A stretch of 64,000 bases of DNA from the NCBI GenBank assembly GCA_905221605.1, contig CAJNDS010000781.1:1-64000 (forward strand), given 5' to 3'. Both the position numbers and the translations under genes were made by a program. Origin of the DNA: Symbiodinium natans (lineage: Eukaryota; Sar; Dinophyceae; Suessiales; Symbiodiniaceae). The notes beneath the pieces are model-generated. The model searched no databases. It was not told the origin of the DNA and saw only the letters and a program-made list of their open reading frames with translations. Positions 18,482 to 29,145 of the stretch are shown here, one piece after another. Position 1 is the first letter of the stretch, and the number at the start of each line of letters is the position of its first letter.

Positions 18482-21155
18482 TCACTGCCAGGTGTTGAAC
18501 ACCTGAGGTGGCGTAGCCCAGGACGGGGCATTGTTGACGAAGTCGTCGATAGGAGGCAACTGCGTCCAGGGGGAGAAGTCGACGACCTCGGGGTTGCTCA
18601 AATCCTTGCAGAAGTCAGAGCCGCCACAGGGCTCACCGACACCCGCGGCGTATTCGCCGGTGACCACATCCTGTGCCACAAGCCCGGTGATGGCGATCAT
18701 GGCCAGGCGGCCGTTGTTGAGCTCCCGGACTTTGACTTCGTCCCATTTGTTCCAGATCTTGGAGGGGTAGTCCTCGATGATGATGCCCTTCCATCCCAGC
18801 ACATCCCAGGGACGATCCTCAGGGGGCTTGCAGATGTAGGTGGTCAGCCACTCCAGGCACATGATGGTGAACACGACCTGCCACATGCCGGCCATGGGCA
18901 GCTGTGTGATGTTCACCAGCGGGTTGTTGGACATCTTCGAACCGGACGCATAGTCACCAAGAAGGTGGTAGCCGGCGGCCACGTGGAACCAGTGCAGGAC
19001 TGCCAGCATGGCTACACGGCCGTGCTTGAGCTCAATGGCGCGGTAGTTCAGAATCTCCTTCTCGGTGGCCTTGGATGAGATGCCTGCAGGATCCCAGTAC
19101 ATGTCGGGCAAGGGGCCGCCGGTGCCGGCAATGAGCTCCTGGGCAGGGGTGAGGGCGCGCAGGGGCGAGTCAGTGTACAAAGACCAGTCTCCCCATGCAG
19201 TGCCCGTGAGGCCATTTTGGAAGAACATGCCAATGATGGCCATCATCGCAAGGCGGCCGTTCGCGATCTCCGCAGCCAACTTCTTCTCCTTCTGGTCTTC
19301 CGGGGTCTTCATGAAGCCGTTGGGAATGCCGAGGAGGCCGGCGTTCTCGAAGTCGCCCGGAGCTCGCTTGGGGTCATCGACATACTGGAACAGCTCCACG
19401 GATCCAGCGAAGCCGACCATCTGGGCCCAACCAGAGAGCGGCACCTTGCTGAAGGCAGCGAAGCCCGTGGGCACGTCGGTGAACTTAAGGCCGAGGGAGG
19501 GCGAGAGATCTCCAGGCCAGCGGTAGTACTCCGGCACAATGTAGCCCATGCAAGCTAACCTAGTTCATGGTTGGGATAGCATTAGAATGTTCACTTATAT
19601 TCCTTATTGGGTTTAAGTACCCTTAACAAATGCAAAATATGTCCCAACCATGACAAAGTCACATGGCGACGCGGCCGTGCTTCAGCTCCACGTAGCGGCG
19701 GCGGCGGAAGGATGCGGCGTCGCCGCCTTTGGTGAAGCCAAGAGGATCCCAAAACCCGACAGGAGGCTGCACCCCGAGCTCAGCCTCGAAAGCGCTGGCG
19801 CCTTGGTACAAGCCGTAGGGAGTCCCGAAGAGGCCGTCCTGGACCCAGAGGCCCACGATGGCCATCATCGCCAGGCGGCCGTTGGCGAGCTCGGAGTTGA
19901 GGCCCCTCTTGCGGGACTCAGGGTCGCTGATGCTCTCACCGGTGATGCCCAGCACCATGTTGCCGTAGCCGAGCTTGCCCTTGCCGTAGTTTCCAGGATC
20001 GGCAGGGTCCACGGGCTCGTTGACGCACCACTCATAGCAGCCGCACAGCGCCACCCACTGCAGCCAGCCCTCGGCGGGCACCTTGGTGATCGCAGCCAGG
20101 CCGTTGGGCACGTCGGCGAACTTGAGGTTGGAGGACGGGGCGAGATAGCCCGGAAACTTGAAGTACTCAGGAACCATGTATCCCATGGTTGCAAACATTG
20201 CGACGCGTCCGTTCTTGATCTCCGACTCACGGCGGCGGCGGAAGGTCTCCACATCACCGTCCTTGGAGAGCCCTAAAGGATCGAAGTAGCCGAGCGGGGC
20301 CTGGACGCCCAGCTCGTTCTCGAAGGCCCGGAGCGGGGAATCCGTGTAGTTGGCCCAGTCACCCCAAGCAGATCCGGTGAGGCCATCTTGAAAGAACATG
20401 CCAATGATCGCCATCATGGCCAGACGGCCGTTTGCAAGCTCTGCATTGAGCTTCGTCTTCTTGGTCTCCTCATCCGCGAAGCTCTTGCCTCCAAGGTAGG
20501 TGGGCACACCAAGGAAGCCGTACTCGTAGTTGCTGGCCTCCTCACCCCAGAAGCGCGTGGTCAGCTTGCCAGGAGGGTTGCTCGCCGCCTGGTGGGCGAA
20601 CCAGAGGTCGGAGAGGCCGCAGAAGATGGTGTACTGGAACCATCCGACTGCAGGGACCTTGGTCACAGCGGCCAGGCCGTTCGGAACGTCTTCAAACTTG
20701 ATGTCCGAAGTGGGCGAGAGGTAACCTGGGAAGCGGAAGAACTCCTGCACGATGTACCCGGTGCACGCCAACATCGCCACGCGCCCGTGCTTGACCTCGA
20801 CGACCCGGCGGCGGAAGAACTCCTGCGAGTCGCCGTCGGAGGTGAAGCCTGCTGGATCCCAGAAGCCGACAGGCGCTTGCACCCCGAGCTCATTCTCGAA
20901 GGCGCAGAGGACCGTCCTCTGCGAGGCCGTCTCCTTCCGCAACCTCCTCGCCGCCACCAGGGCGGCAGATCCCCCAACAGCCACGCCCACGGCGTTCAGG
21001 AAACCCTGGCCAGTGCTGCTAGATGACGCGGCGCGCTGCCCCCGAAGGGCCGGGGCGGCTGCTTGTTCATGGGTGGCCGGAAGTGCGACGAAGGCGGTTC
21101 CTGCGACCGCGGCGCAGCCGGCGAGGGCAGCAACTCCTTGCGTGGTAGGCGCCAT
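18482..21155 (-). CDS. Chlorophyll a/c-binding light-harvesting polyprotein, four LHC domains
   Basis: Exons 21155-19663 and 19559-18482 join to 2,571 nt (856 residues); the single intron (19,662-19,560) is GT-AG and restores RVAM-LACMGYIV. The first 85 or so residues are a plastid-targeting leader with a hydrophobic stretch and a Ser-rich part. Four LHC units follow, starting at about residues 85, 275, 455 and 625.

Units 1-3 start AFENELGVQ or AFEAELGVQ, then GFWDP-type sequence, and have the helix-1 motif E-x-K-(H/N)GRVAM and helix-3 motif ELANGRLAMM or EIANGRLAMM that bind chlorophyll. Unit 4 is divergent (GGPLPDMYWDPAG, ELKHGRVAML, ELNNGRLAMI) and has a longer tail. The product would be imported into the plastid, cut into single antenna proteins and inserted in thylakoids to bind chlorophyll a, c2 and peridinin. 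Telomere-type arrays lie outside this gene. Confidence 0.96.
19560..19662 (-). mobile_element. Introner-like intron, family A (103 bp)
   Basis: On the sense strand it starts GTGACTTTGTCATGGTTGGG and ends TCCCAACCATGAACTAG. TCATGGTTGGGA at the two ends forms a 12-bp inverted repeat. The same ends and core occur in introns 27,942-27,841 and 28,992-28,888 of an unrelated gene. It is the only intron of the light-harvesting gene and splits the third LHC unit in its first helix. Confidence 0.85.
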
Positions 21156-21159
21156 TTTT

Positions 21160-21580
21160 GCTTGCCTGTTGATCGTCGGGTGTCTGCGGGAGGCGGCAGG
21201 GAAGGCACTTGAAGGTGTAGGGCCTATAGGGATAGGGTGTTTAGTGTTTAGAAAATAAGCTGTCGCAATCGACTTGGCTGGCAGGCGCTGATCCTAAAAA
21301 GCTCTGCGGACACTCACCGCCTCCAGATCTCGCATTAAGTTTAAGTTTAGGGTAGCAGAGTATTTACTGTTCATGGTGAGTGTATATCTCGGGTGTCCTT
21401 TGGGGATACTAGATGGTGGTCTCTCTTTGGGGTACCTCCATCTGCTGATAGGGGTTGATAAGTCCTTCAAACAGACAAAAGAAGAAGCAAACTACCCTCG
21501 ACTCTACAGCCGGCACGCGTGCAAGGGTATGAGGTCTGAACGGAATAAACGTTCTGTGTAGGCGACCGAAACCCTAAACG
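21160..21580. other. 5' flank of the light-harvesting gene, no gene seen
   Basis: This holds the upstream region of the minus-strand light-harvesting gene. AG dinucleotides that could accept a spliced leader occur shortly before the ATG (for example CCGCAG about 30 nt upstream), but none can be chosen from sequence alone. A plus-strand open frame at 21,373-21,561 has no recognisable domain. No TATA-like box can be supported. Confidence 0.4.
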
Positions 21581-21586
21581 CTAGCT

Positions 21587-24500
21587 GAATGGCATCATGG
21601 CCGGTCTGGCGCCTTGTTGCACTGCGTCCCAAGCCCTCTCGGAGATCTCCGTGCCGACCAAGGCAAGCAGGTTGGCGTCCGCACCTTGCATGCTGCTTGG
21701 GGTTTAGGGTTTAGGGCTTAGAATTTAGGGTTTAGGGATTTATTTTGCCACCTGCACAGTCTCGATGCACTGCAGACACTCACAGGCCATGACACATTGA
21801 AGATTAGCAGAGACATTCCCACTCACAGCCTGTACAAAGGCCGTTTTGGGGCTCAGGGTTTAGTGGCCAAGTCGCCCAACTCCTCCCAAGGGGTCACCCC
21901 ATCAAAATCTTCGCTACGAGTTTAGGTCTTCGATTCTTTGGGGGCGCCACTTGCAGGGGACCCTTGTGATTCAAAGAGCCAGACAAGCAGCCGACACACA
22001 AACCCTAAACCCTAAACCCAACTTGGTCCTAAACCCTATACCCTAACCCTAATGAAACAACCATGAAAGCGTTTCAGTTTGCCCATCAGCGCTGCCTCAT
22101 CCAACTTCCTGAAAAGATCGGAATATGCCAGCAAAAGGGTCCCGTACCCTTTTGATGTAATTGAGGGGTCTTAACCATTAGAATCTTTTTTGGGAGGCTA
22201 TGCTAGAATAACTATGTAGGGACCATGAGTGGAAACTTGTTTTTCGGGTTTGGACTCTGACGCTCGCAAGAAGCAAGCAAGACCTCGTTAGGCACGCCTC
22301 TCTTAGGGGTGTCAGTACGACATCGTTTCAATGGCGTTCTGACTACATCGAAAACCCTTCTTGCGGTCTGCTTCTGCATTCAAGGGAAGGCTCAACGTCA
22401 GGGTTAGGGTTTAGGGTTTGGGGCTCTAGGGCTAGGGTTTAGGGTTTAGGGTGTAGGGTGTAGGGTTTAGGGTTTAGGGTTTAGGGTTTAGGGTTTAGGG
22501 TTTAGGGTTTAGGGTTTAGGGTTTAGGGTTTAGGGTTTAGGGTTTCGGATGCGGCGCCCCGGGTCTGGCACAGTCGTTGCGGAGTGTGGCTGGGTCCAGG
22601 CCATCCATTTCCTGGCTCTTGGAAATCAGGGTCTATAGGGTTTAGGGTTTAGGGTTTAGGGTTTCGGGTTTCGGGTTTCGGGCCTACTACTTGGGGGACT
22701 CTCTTCGGGGTGTCAGCTACAGACTCAGGACATCTCCTTGCAAACAGAAGCCCTTTCAGAGCATGTTCTAGCAGGCTTCTCCTCTCCACCCGGCCTCTCA
22801 CCAAGCGAGGCCATCGTCAGCCCTAAACCCTGAACCCTAAACCCTAAACCAGAAAGCCCTCAAGCCCGAGAAGAAAACCAACATCGTAGACTTCAGAAAC
22901 CCCCCGGAAAAGAGACCAGAGAATCTCGAGTGAATTTCCAGTCCTGTCTGAATCAAGATTGAGGCTTGCTCCCACGGTCCTCGTCACTGTTCGCATACCG
23001 AGTAAGCCACACCTGTCATGCTGGCAAGTAGCGGCACCCAAGATCCTCAAGCTTACGGTTTCAAGCCTTGCATGGTGCTTCCCGAAGCGCTTCATCTCCA
23101 GCCAGGGGCTGGTGCAAGCATGCCCCCCTCCCTGCACTTAGAGCCCCCACACCCTCATCCCCGATTCTTTCGGCATCCCATAAGCAAGCCACCTTCAGAG
23201 ACAAGGCCTCTGCTGCCTCAGCCAGGGCATCCAAGCTGGCTGCCGAGCGTGGGGCTAGGCCTGGGTTGGGTGTGTAGGGTTTAGGGTTTAGGGTTTAGGG
23301 TTTAGGGTTTAGGGTTCAGGGTTCAGGGTTCAGGGTTTAGGGTTCAGGGTTTAGGTGTTGCTGGGGCTCTCGGAATTCGAGTCGAGGGTTTCTTCAAGGC
23401 CAAGTCTTAGGGTCCAAGGCACGCCCCCCCCCCCCCCCCCCCGGAATCTCATGGCAAAAAACATGCAAGTTCTTCAAGGTCCTAAACCCTAAACCCTAAC
23501 CCTTTTTTGCATCCGTAAACCCTAACCCTAAACCCTAAACTCCTGCACAGCTGACGAACCGGTTTAGGGTTTCTGCAGCACCATCTCCGAAGAGGGCTTA
23601 GGGTTTAGGGCTTAGGGTTTAGGGCAGGAACGCCATCCCGTGCCGCCACCTCGGCTAAGGGATCCGAGGTTGGCCACGAGGCGGCCACCTGGCTATGGTG
23701 TTTGAGGGGTCTCGGGTTTAAAGGGTTGAGGGTCAGGGTTTAGGGTTGAGGGTTTAGGGTTTAGGGTTTAGAGTTTAGGGTTTAGGGTTTAGGGTTTTAG
23801 GGTTTTAGGGTTTTAGGGTTTAGGGTTTAGGGTTTAGGGTTTAGGTTTTAGGGTTTAGGGCTTATGGTTTGGGGTACGCTTTTTGCCATGTGGGGCTCAT
23901 GGGTTTGGCGGGGTCGGGTTTCGGGCACGCTGCCAGGTTTTGTTGGCGCTGGGTCTTGTCGAAGCCGGGGGGAAAATCTTAAACCCTGGGACCCAGCAAT
24001 GGATCACACAAGTGCTAAGGAAAGACGTGGTGGCATCATGTACAAGTATCCATCGGTTTGAACTGGGTGACATCTGCGGCCAAGCATCGAACGGGTCAAA
24101 AGTCCGCAGCTGATCTCCAGAAGAGGATGCGGCGCGAAAAGCACTCCGACTCGATTTTGGGGGCTATCTGATGTGGCGCTAAGAAGCATTGACTCCGAAT
24201 CTTTCGTGTCTCAAACAAAACCTATGTTCATATGTACATGTGTAGCTATAGTATGTATCGTCATGTCTGATGATATTGCTTAAGGCAGCACGGTCTACCT
24301 GACGAGCTGGGGGCAACGATTGCTAGGCTTATTTCTCCCGACTGCGAACCTTTACACATCCTGAAGAGCGCACCAAGGGATGAAGGCTCGTACCCCTAAG
24401 GTTCCCTTAATATTCTATATTCCGCCAGGGACCCTAAACCCTAAACCCTAAACCCTAAACCCTAAACCCTAAACCCTAAACCCTAAACCCTAAACCCTAA

Positions 24501-25671
24501 ACCCTAAACCCTAAACCCTAAACCCTAAACCCCCCACAACCCAAGGTTGCAACCTTGAGGGTCCAAGGTAGAACCACTAGAGCGACCGGGGATTTTAAAG
24601 ATTTTAAAGGGGTCCCGGGGGCCCAGGGGCGCCGGGACACCTATTAAAATCTTTAAATCCTTACAGTCTTTAAAATCCTTAGAATCCTTAAAATTTTAGA
24701 GCTCGAAGAGAAAACTCCCGTGACGCGCGACATGGCCCACATTGGCACCTGAGTCCAGCCAGGCAAGTAGACCTGATGTCAGGCATGGTTGAGCGTCAAG
24801 ATCTCAACCCTAAACCCTAAACCCTAAACCATAAACCCTAAACCCTAAACCCTAAACCCTAAACCCTAAACCCTAGACCCTAGACCCTAAACCCTAAACC
24901 CTAAACCCTAAACCCTAAACCCTAAACCCTAAACCGGAAGGGATGGCAGCATGGCCGTGCTCTCTACATGACACTGGACCCTATACCCAGGGCTTCGATG
25001 TTCAAACAAAGAAGGCAAGGCAATTGCTCTAACGCAGCTAGGGCTTTTGGGGTTTGGGGTTTGGGGTTTGGGGTTTGGGGTTTGGGGTTTGGGGTTGGGG
25101 GTTTGGGGTTTGGGGTTTGGGGGCTTTTTGGGTTTTGGGTTTGGGGGCTTTTTGGGGTTTGGGGCTTCGGGCACATGGTGGCCCATTGTTTCTTCAGTGT
25201 CGCTGGCCGAGGAGAGTAGCTTCAACTTCAAGGCTTAGGAAATCTTAGGAATCAAAGTTTCGAGGCTAACGGGGTTTAGGGTTTAGGGTTTCCGGTTTAC
25301 TCGGCGCTATCTCTGAGTCTGAAGGGTTTAGGGTTTAGGGTTGAGGGTTGCCTGTAGAACCTCAGCACGTTCGGTTGGTGATGGGTTTGGGCCAGGGTGA
25401 CAGTCTGCAATCCCCCAATCCTTTAAGCCAGGACTGCTGACCCTCCGGCCTGAAACGGAGGGCAGCATGAGAGGCCCCGCCACCCTGAACCCTAAACCCT
25501 AGCCCTAAACCCTAAACCCTAGCCCTAAACCCTAAACCCTAGGGGTCAGGATTCGGGCGGCCGACCCGTCAGCTGTGCTTAAGAGCTTCGTGAGGCGCCG
25601 GCTGAGCCAGGCCTCGGGATCCTCGAGGTCCTGCGAAGGCCACGACACCGCCCCAGAGATGCACACTACAC

Positions 25672-25705
<34 letters not shown>

Positions 25706-25708
25706 TTC

Positions 25709-25748
<40 letters not shown>

Positions 25749-26004
25749 GATAGAAATATATGCAGAAATACACAGGATAAGCAAATAAATAAAATAAAGA
25801 AGCAATAAAAAAAACAACTGAATGAAGAATGATTATATGTATGAAAAGTAAATCAAGCAAGAAAGAAAATAAAGAAAATAACTAAATAAGTATATCTCTA
25901 TATATACATATACATATATACACGTGTTTTCGCACCGTAAATGCATTCTATAGTGTATACATATATGTATATATACATATACACTAAAGAAAGCAACGCA
26001 GAAC

Positions 26005-26036
<32 letters not shown>

Positions 26037-26655
26037 GCACACATATGGCAAATACATAACGTCTGTATTAAGCTGTAACTTACTATACCTTCTATATTTA
26101 CTCTAATAAACTGGAGTGACAGGTTCCCAACTACTCTAGGTTGACCCTCGAAGGCTTGAGAAAAGTATTTCTGCCTGGGCTCCTCCCAAGAGCCTTCCTA
26201 GCGTCTTACTGAGGCTTCAGGGCGTTCGGGTGTTCAGGGTTGGGTTCATTTAGGGTTTAGGGTTTACTTTCTTTCTGAATGCCACACCCGATCATGTTGG
26301 GGCCTGGGGCGATGTACAGGGTGTAGTAGACATGAAGCTTCGGATCTCGGGCTTAGGCGTACGGATCTGGGCTTGCGCAGTGCTTAGGCACGAGGCAGAA
26401 GTAAAGTCAGGCTGAAAGAGTCAACCTCTGAGCTCCCCCTAGCCCTGCATTGCAGACCGTCGTTGCAGGCTTGGCGAAACCCAGCTGTCACAATCTCATA
26501 ACCCTAAACCCTAAACCCTAAACCCTAACCCCAAACCCTAAACCCCAAACCCCACCTCAGGCAGCTGGCCGTCACCCCACTCGCCCCCATCAATGGCCAC
26601 ATCCACTGCCATGAGCATCAAGGGCTCCCTTGGGCCTGGCCCCAAAGAGTACAGA
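21587..26655 (-). CDS. Series of minus-strand exon-like fragments, product unknown
   Basis: Between telomere-type arrays, short segments read as protein on the minus strand: 26,655-26,557 (LMLMAVDVAIDGGEWGDGQ), 25,665-25,545 (DLEDPEAWLSRRLTKLLS), 25,490-25,390 (FRPEGQQSWLKGLGDCRL), 25,046-24,936 (VRAIALPSLFEHRSPGYR), about 24,755-24,700 (VPMWAMSRVTGVF), 23,715-23,640 (QVAASWPTSDPLAEVAA), about 23,020-22,850 (GASLNLDSDRTGNSLEIL), 22,630-22,545 (EMDGLDPATLRNDCARPG) and 21,700-21,587 (NLLALVGTEISERAWDAV). They may be one gene or several. I could not join them reliably or name a family. Confidence applies to the presence of coding exons, not to the span as one gene. Confidence 0.4.
23068..24115 (+). 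CDS. Possible plus-strand exon fragments, product unknown
   Basis: Segments 23,165-23,268 (HKQATFRDKASAASARASK) and 23,940-24,113 (GGKILNPGTQQWITQVLRK, then a TGA) read well on the plus strand, among minus-strand candidates. Direction is therefore ambiguous. No family is recognised. Confidence 0.25.
24586..24665. repeat. Imperfect inverted repeat around a GC-rich core
   Basis: GGGATTTTAAAGATTTTAAAGG and GGGTCCC on the left pair imperfectly with GGGACACC and TTAAAATCTTTAAATCC on the right. The size and form match the other intron-like hairpins of the window, but I found no second copy. Confidence 0.5.
25047..25165. repeat. Variant heptamer array, GGGGTTT
   Basis: At least a dozen units of GGGGTTT, a one-base variant of GGGTTTA, form the array, with two longer spacers (GGGGGCTTTTTGGG type) towards the right. 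It separates the exon-like segment 24,936-25,046 from later sequence, so it takes the same position as the normal arrays do. Confidence 0.85.
25675..26045. repeat. AT microsatellites (TATA-rich)
   Basis: Long TATATA runs at 25,683-25,752 and further ones to 26,035 alternate with A-rich DNA. Frames across them are low-complexity and not coding. Confidence 0.9.
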
Positions 26656-26950
26656 AGACCTAAACCCTAAACCCTAAACCCTAAACCCTAAAACTAAACC
26701 CTAAACCCTAAACCCTAAACCCTAAACCCTAAACCCTAAACCTCAAACCCTAAACCCTAAACCCTGAACCCTAATTTTCGTTGGGGGGAGAGGTGAGACT
26801 AAAGTCTCTCACCAGGAGGAGAACCTCTGGAGTCCTTGTGAGTGAGTAGTTCTCTAAATTGGGCTCCTCATTGTTACAGGTACCGTACTATAGGGGGGCT
26901 TCCGTTTAGGGGTACCTTCTTGGGGTCCTTATTGTAAGGGGATTCTGCTA
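26045..26950. other. Mosaic of telomere-type arrays and short unique segments
   Basis: Apart from the exon-like segment 26,557-26,655, this holds CCCTAAA arrays at 26,500-26,550 and 26,660-26,770 and unique DNA without a recognisable gene. A segment with several GGGGTCC and GGGTACC motifs lies at 26,870-26,970 and may be a further degenerate intron-type element. Confidence 0.4.
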
Positions 26951-27270
26951 CTTGGGGTCTATTTTAGGGGTCCCCTCTGTTCGCACATTTCCACATAGGG
27001 GGGACCCAACAAGGATCCTAAGTTGGAGAACTGCCCACAATTCACAAGTAAGGTCAGCGAGCGTCAAACGAAAACCCTGTGCGTGTTCGCTGAGAGCATC
27101 TACTTGGTGGTTTCGGTGAGTCGCTTTTTCATGCTGTCTTATGCAAGCCTTGAAACCCTGGTAGACTAAAAATTCGCCTACAGCCTGGCAAGGAGGCTTT
27201 AGCAATGACCTGCTCCTAGGAGTGAGACTGCTATAACTGCAGAGGCGGCGATGCGGTGTGCAAACATGCC

Positions 27271-29145
27271 TCAGCTCAAAAGCCACTGTCGCGCCAACAA
27301 ATGTGCTGGATCCGAGTCCTCCTTGGCGAGGGACTCTCTGCAAAGAGGGCAGCCAGGATGTTGCCATCGCCTTGAGTGAACCCAGTCCTCTAAGCAACTG
27401 CGGTGAAATTCGTGGCCACACGCCGTTTGGCACAAGTCCTCTGTCGCCTGCAAGTCCTGCAAGCACACGGAGCACTGGGCAGGCACCTGTCTTGGTGGTG
27501 GCTTCTGCAAGTGCGATAAAGGACCCCTCCACCCATCACAGCCGAGCGGAGACACCCGCCGCAGTAGAGTCAGCAACGACACAGCCCAAGCTCCCATCTC
27601 AGCATTACCATATGCAATCGGTGCCAGGCGTGCGCACGGTTGATAACAAAGTGCAAGAAGCACAACAAGAACAAGCAGAATGGCCCCATCGATGTGCTTG
27701 CGCCACCGTTGCAGAAAGCGCCGGCAGGAGCTCCCAGGTGCGGTGGTCTCCCTGGGTGTAGGCAGCAGAACTGCAAAAACTGGTGATGCAGCCCACCACA
27801 AAGACACACCAGATGCAAAGTCCAAAGGAATTGTGCACCTCTAGTTCATGGTTGGGATAGTATTAAAAAATTCAATATTTATATTCCTTATTGGGTTTAA
27901 GGACCCCTAAAAATTAAAATGTTACCCAACTATGACAAAGACCTGGGTGGCGCCACCTGCTGCCAACCCAGGGCAGTGCAAACGTTTGCAAAATACTTGG
28001 AGTCGCCTGGGCCTATGACCTTGGTAGACCAGTAAAAAAACATTAATTAAGATATGCGTACCCTTTTTTGGGTTAGATACTTTACAAGGGAACTATAAGG
28101 GAACTCAGAACCAAAAGAAAAGGGGTAAAAGGTACCACTGGGCTGCCAAGTGACGCTTGCGCCTAGGCCACTGGTCTCCCCCGGATCGCGCGATCCGGAA
28201 CTTCGCTTGGTCGTGGCTCCTCCCACCCTCTGAGTCGCCCCGCATGCGAGCGCAGTGAAGGTCAGGCCGACGAGGATGTACACTACAAGAAACCTGAAGA
28301 GTCTCGGTGACATCCGCACCTGATCAAACTCCTGGTCGAAAAACAGGGCCGTGGCATACAAAGTGATGAAGCCAGTGGCAAGGAAGATGAGAGCCAGCTT
28401 TGCCAAGCCAGCGCACGCTGGGCCGGCAACCAGGTAGGTTAACCCGGCCATCAGGAGGACCTTGGCGCTGAAACCGCGCCAGACTTGGAGGTCAGCAATC
28501 AAGCTGGCGCGTCGCAACTCCGTGACATCTCCATCCGAAGCCGCTCCCCCGGACTGCCACGCGAAGCGCCCAACACAAAATAGACCTCCTATGACGGCAA
28601 GGTTGCACAGAAGAGCTGCCGTGGCCAGTGGTATCACACAGCCAAGAGGTGCCGGGCTTTTCGAATCCACGTGCTGACCATCGGCGCTGCAGTAGAAGCT
28701 CTTCGTCGCACCTTTGCTCCCCTTGGAACCTTAAAATAAAAGAATATTTCTGAATATCCTCTTGGGTTTCATATAAAATAAATAAAAAACAATTCTCAAG
28801 GGGGATATAGGCACCCTGGATCGCCTCCCGGCAGATCATGGTAATTGCAACCAGGCAGGCAACCAGCAAGAACCCGGCGCAGGAGACCTAGTTCACTGTT
28901 TGGGTGATATGAAAAATCTAGTATTTCTTTTCTTATCGGGTTGAAGTACCCACTTAAAAATGCAAAATGTTACCCAACTATGACAAAGATACCTGGGCCC
29001 TCCTTGCCTCCGCATCGCCCCCCTCTGGAGGCTCTGCAAGCAAGGGCTGCGCCGGCTGGGCCGCAGGGGCACGGGCCCCACTCAGCCGCGCCACGCGGTC
29101 ATCCCGTGCCGATGGCAGCAGGGGGGCTTCCAAGGCACCGGACAT
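27271..29145 (-). CDS. Multi-pass membrane RING-H2 protein (probable E3 ubiquitin ligase), five exons
   Basis: Exons are 29145-28993, 28887-28815, 28729-28136, 28019-27943 and 27840-27271. Joined they give 1,467 nt (488 residues), all four introns are GT-AG, and every phase fits.

The N-terminus (MSGALEAPLLPSARDDR) is cytosol-like; hydrophobic segments follow in exon 2 (FLLVACLVAITMIC), and four or so in exon 3 (for instance LATAALLCNLAVIGGLFCVG and FLVVYILVGLTFTALAC), with another in exon 5 (GAILLVLVVLLALCY). At the C-terminus is a RING-H2 domain: CSVC, then CGHEFHRSC, then CPLC, with the Cys3-His2-Cys3 pattern. Such proteins hand ubiquitin from an E2 enzyme to targets at a membrane. Substrate and compartment are unknown. 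All four introns are members of repeated short families. Confidence 0.83.
27841..27942 (-). mobile_element. Introner-like intron, family A (102 bp)
   Basis: Sense strand starts GTCTTTGTCATAGTTGGG and ends TCCCAACCATGAACTAG; the core has the complement of CCTTATTGGGTTTAAGGACCC. It is intron 4 of the RING-H2 gene and matches the intron of the light-harvesting gene. Confidence 0.85.
28020..28135 (-). mobile_element. Introner-like intron, family C (116 bp)
   Basis: Sense strand starts GTACCTTTTACCCC and contains GAGTTCCCTTATAGTTCCC and AAAAAAGGGTACGC. GGTACC near the donor and GGGTAC further in are inverted. Similar sequences begin introns at 15,838 and 36,821. It is intron 3 of the RING-H2 gene. 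Confidence 0.8.
28730..28814 (-). mobile_element. Introner-like intron, family B (85 bp)
   Basis: Sense strand starts GTGCCTATATCCCCCTTG and contains ATGAAACCCAAGAGGA; CCCCCTTG and CCAAGAGG are partly inverted. A second copy is at 56,298-56,390. It is intron 2 of the RING-H2 gene, with a TTTTAAG acceptor. Confidence 0.85.
28888..28992 (-). mobile_element. Introner-like intron, family A (105 bp)
   Basis: Sense strand starts GTATCTTTGTCATAGTTGGG and ends CACCCAAACAGTGAACTAG, with a TTGGG / CCCAA inverted end. It is intron 1 of the RING-H2 gene, phase 0. Confidence 0.85.

Noticed and set aside
18428-19558. Plus-strand frames of 113-216 codons opposite the light-harvesting gene
   Set aside because: They are mirror frames of a GC-rich coding sequence; the minus strand has the LHC motifs.
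19650-21258. Plus-strand frames of 168-212 codons opposite the first light-harvesting exon
   Set aside because: Same reason: antisense shadows with no motif.
21840-21862. Second spliced-leader relic (GGCCGTTTTGGGGCTCAGG)
   Set aside because: Too many differences and an inserted GG compared with the leader; no ATG frame follows. Chance is likely.
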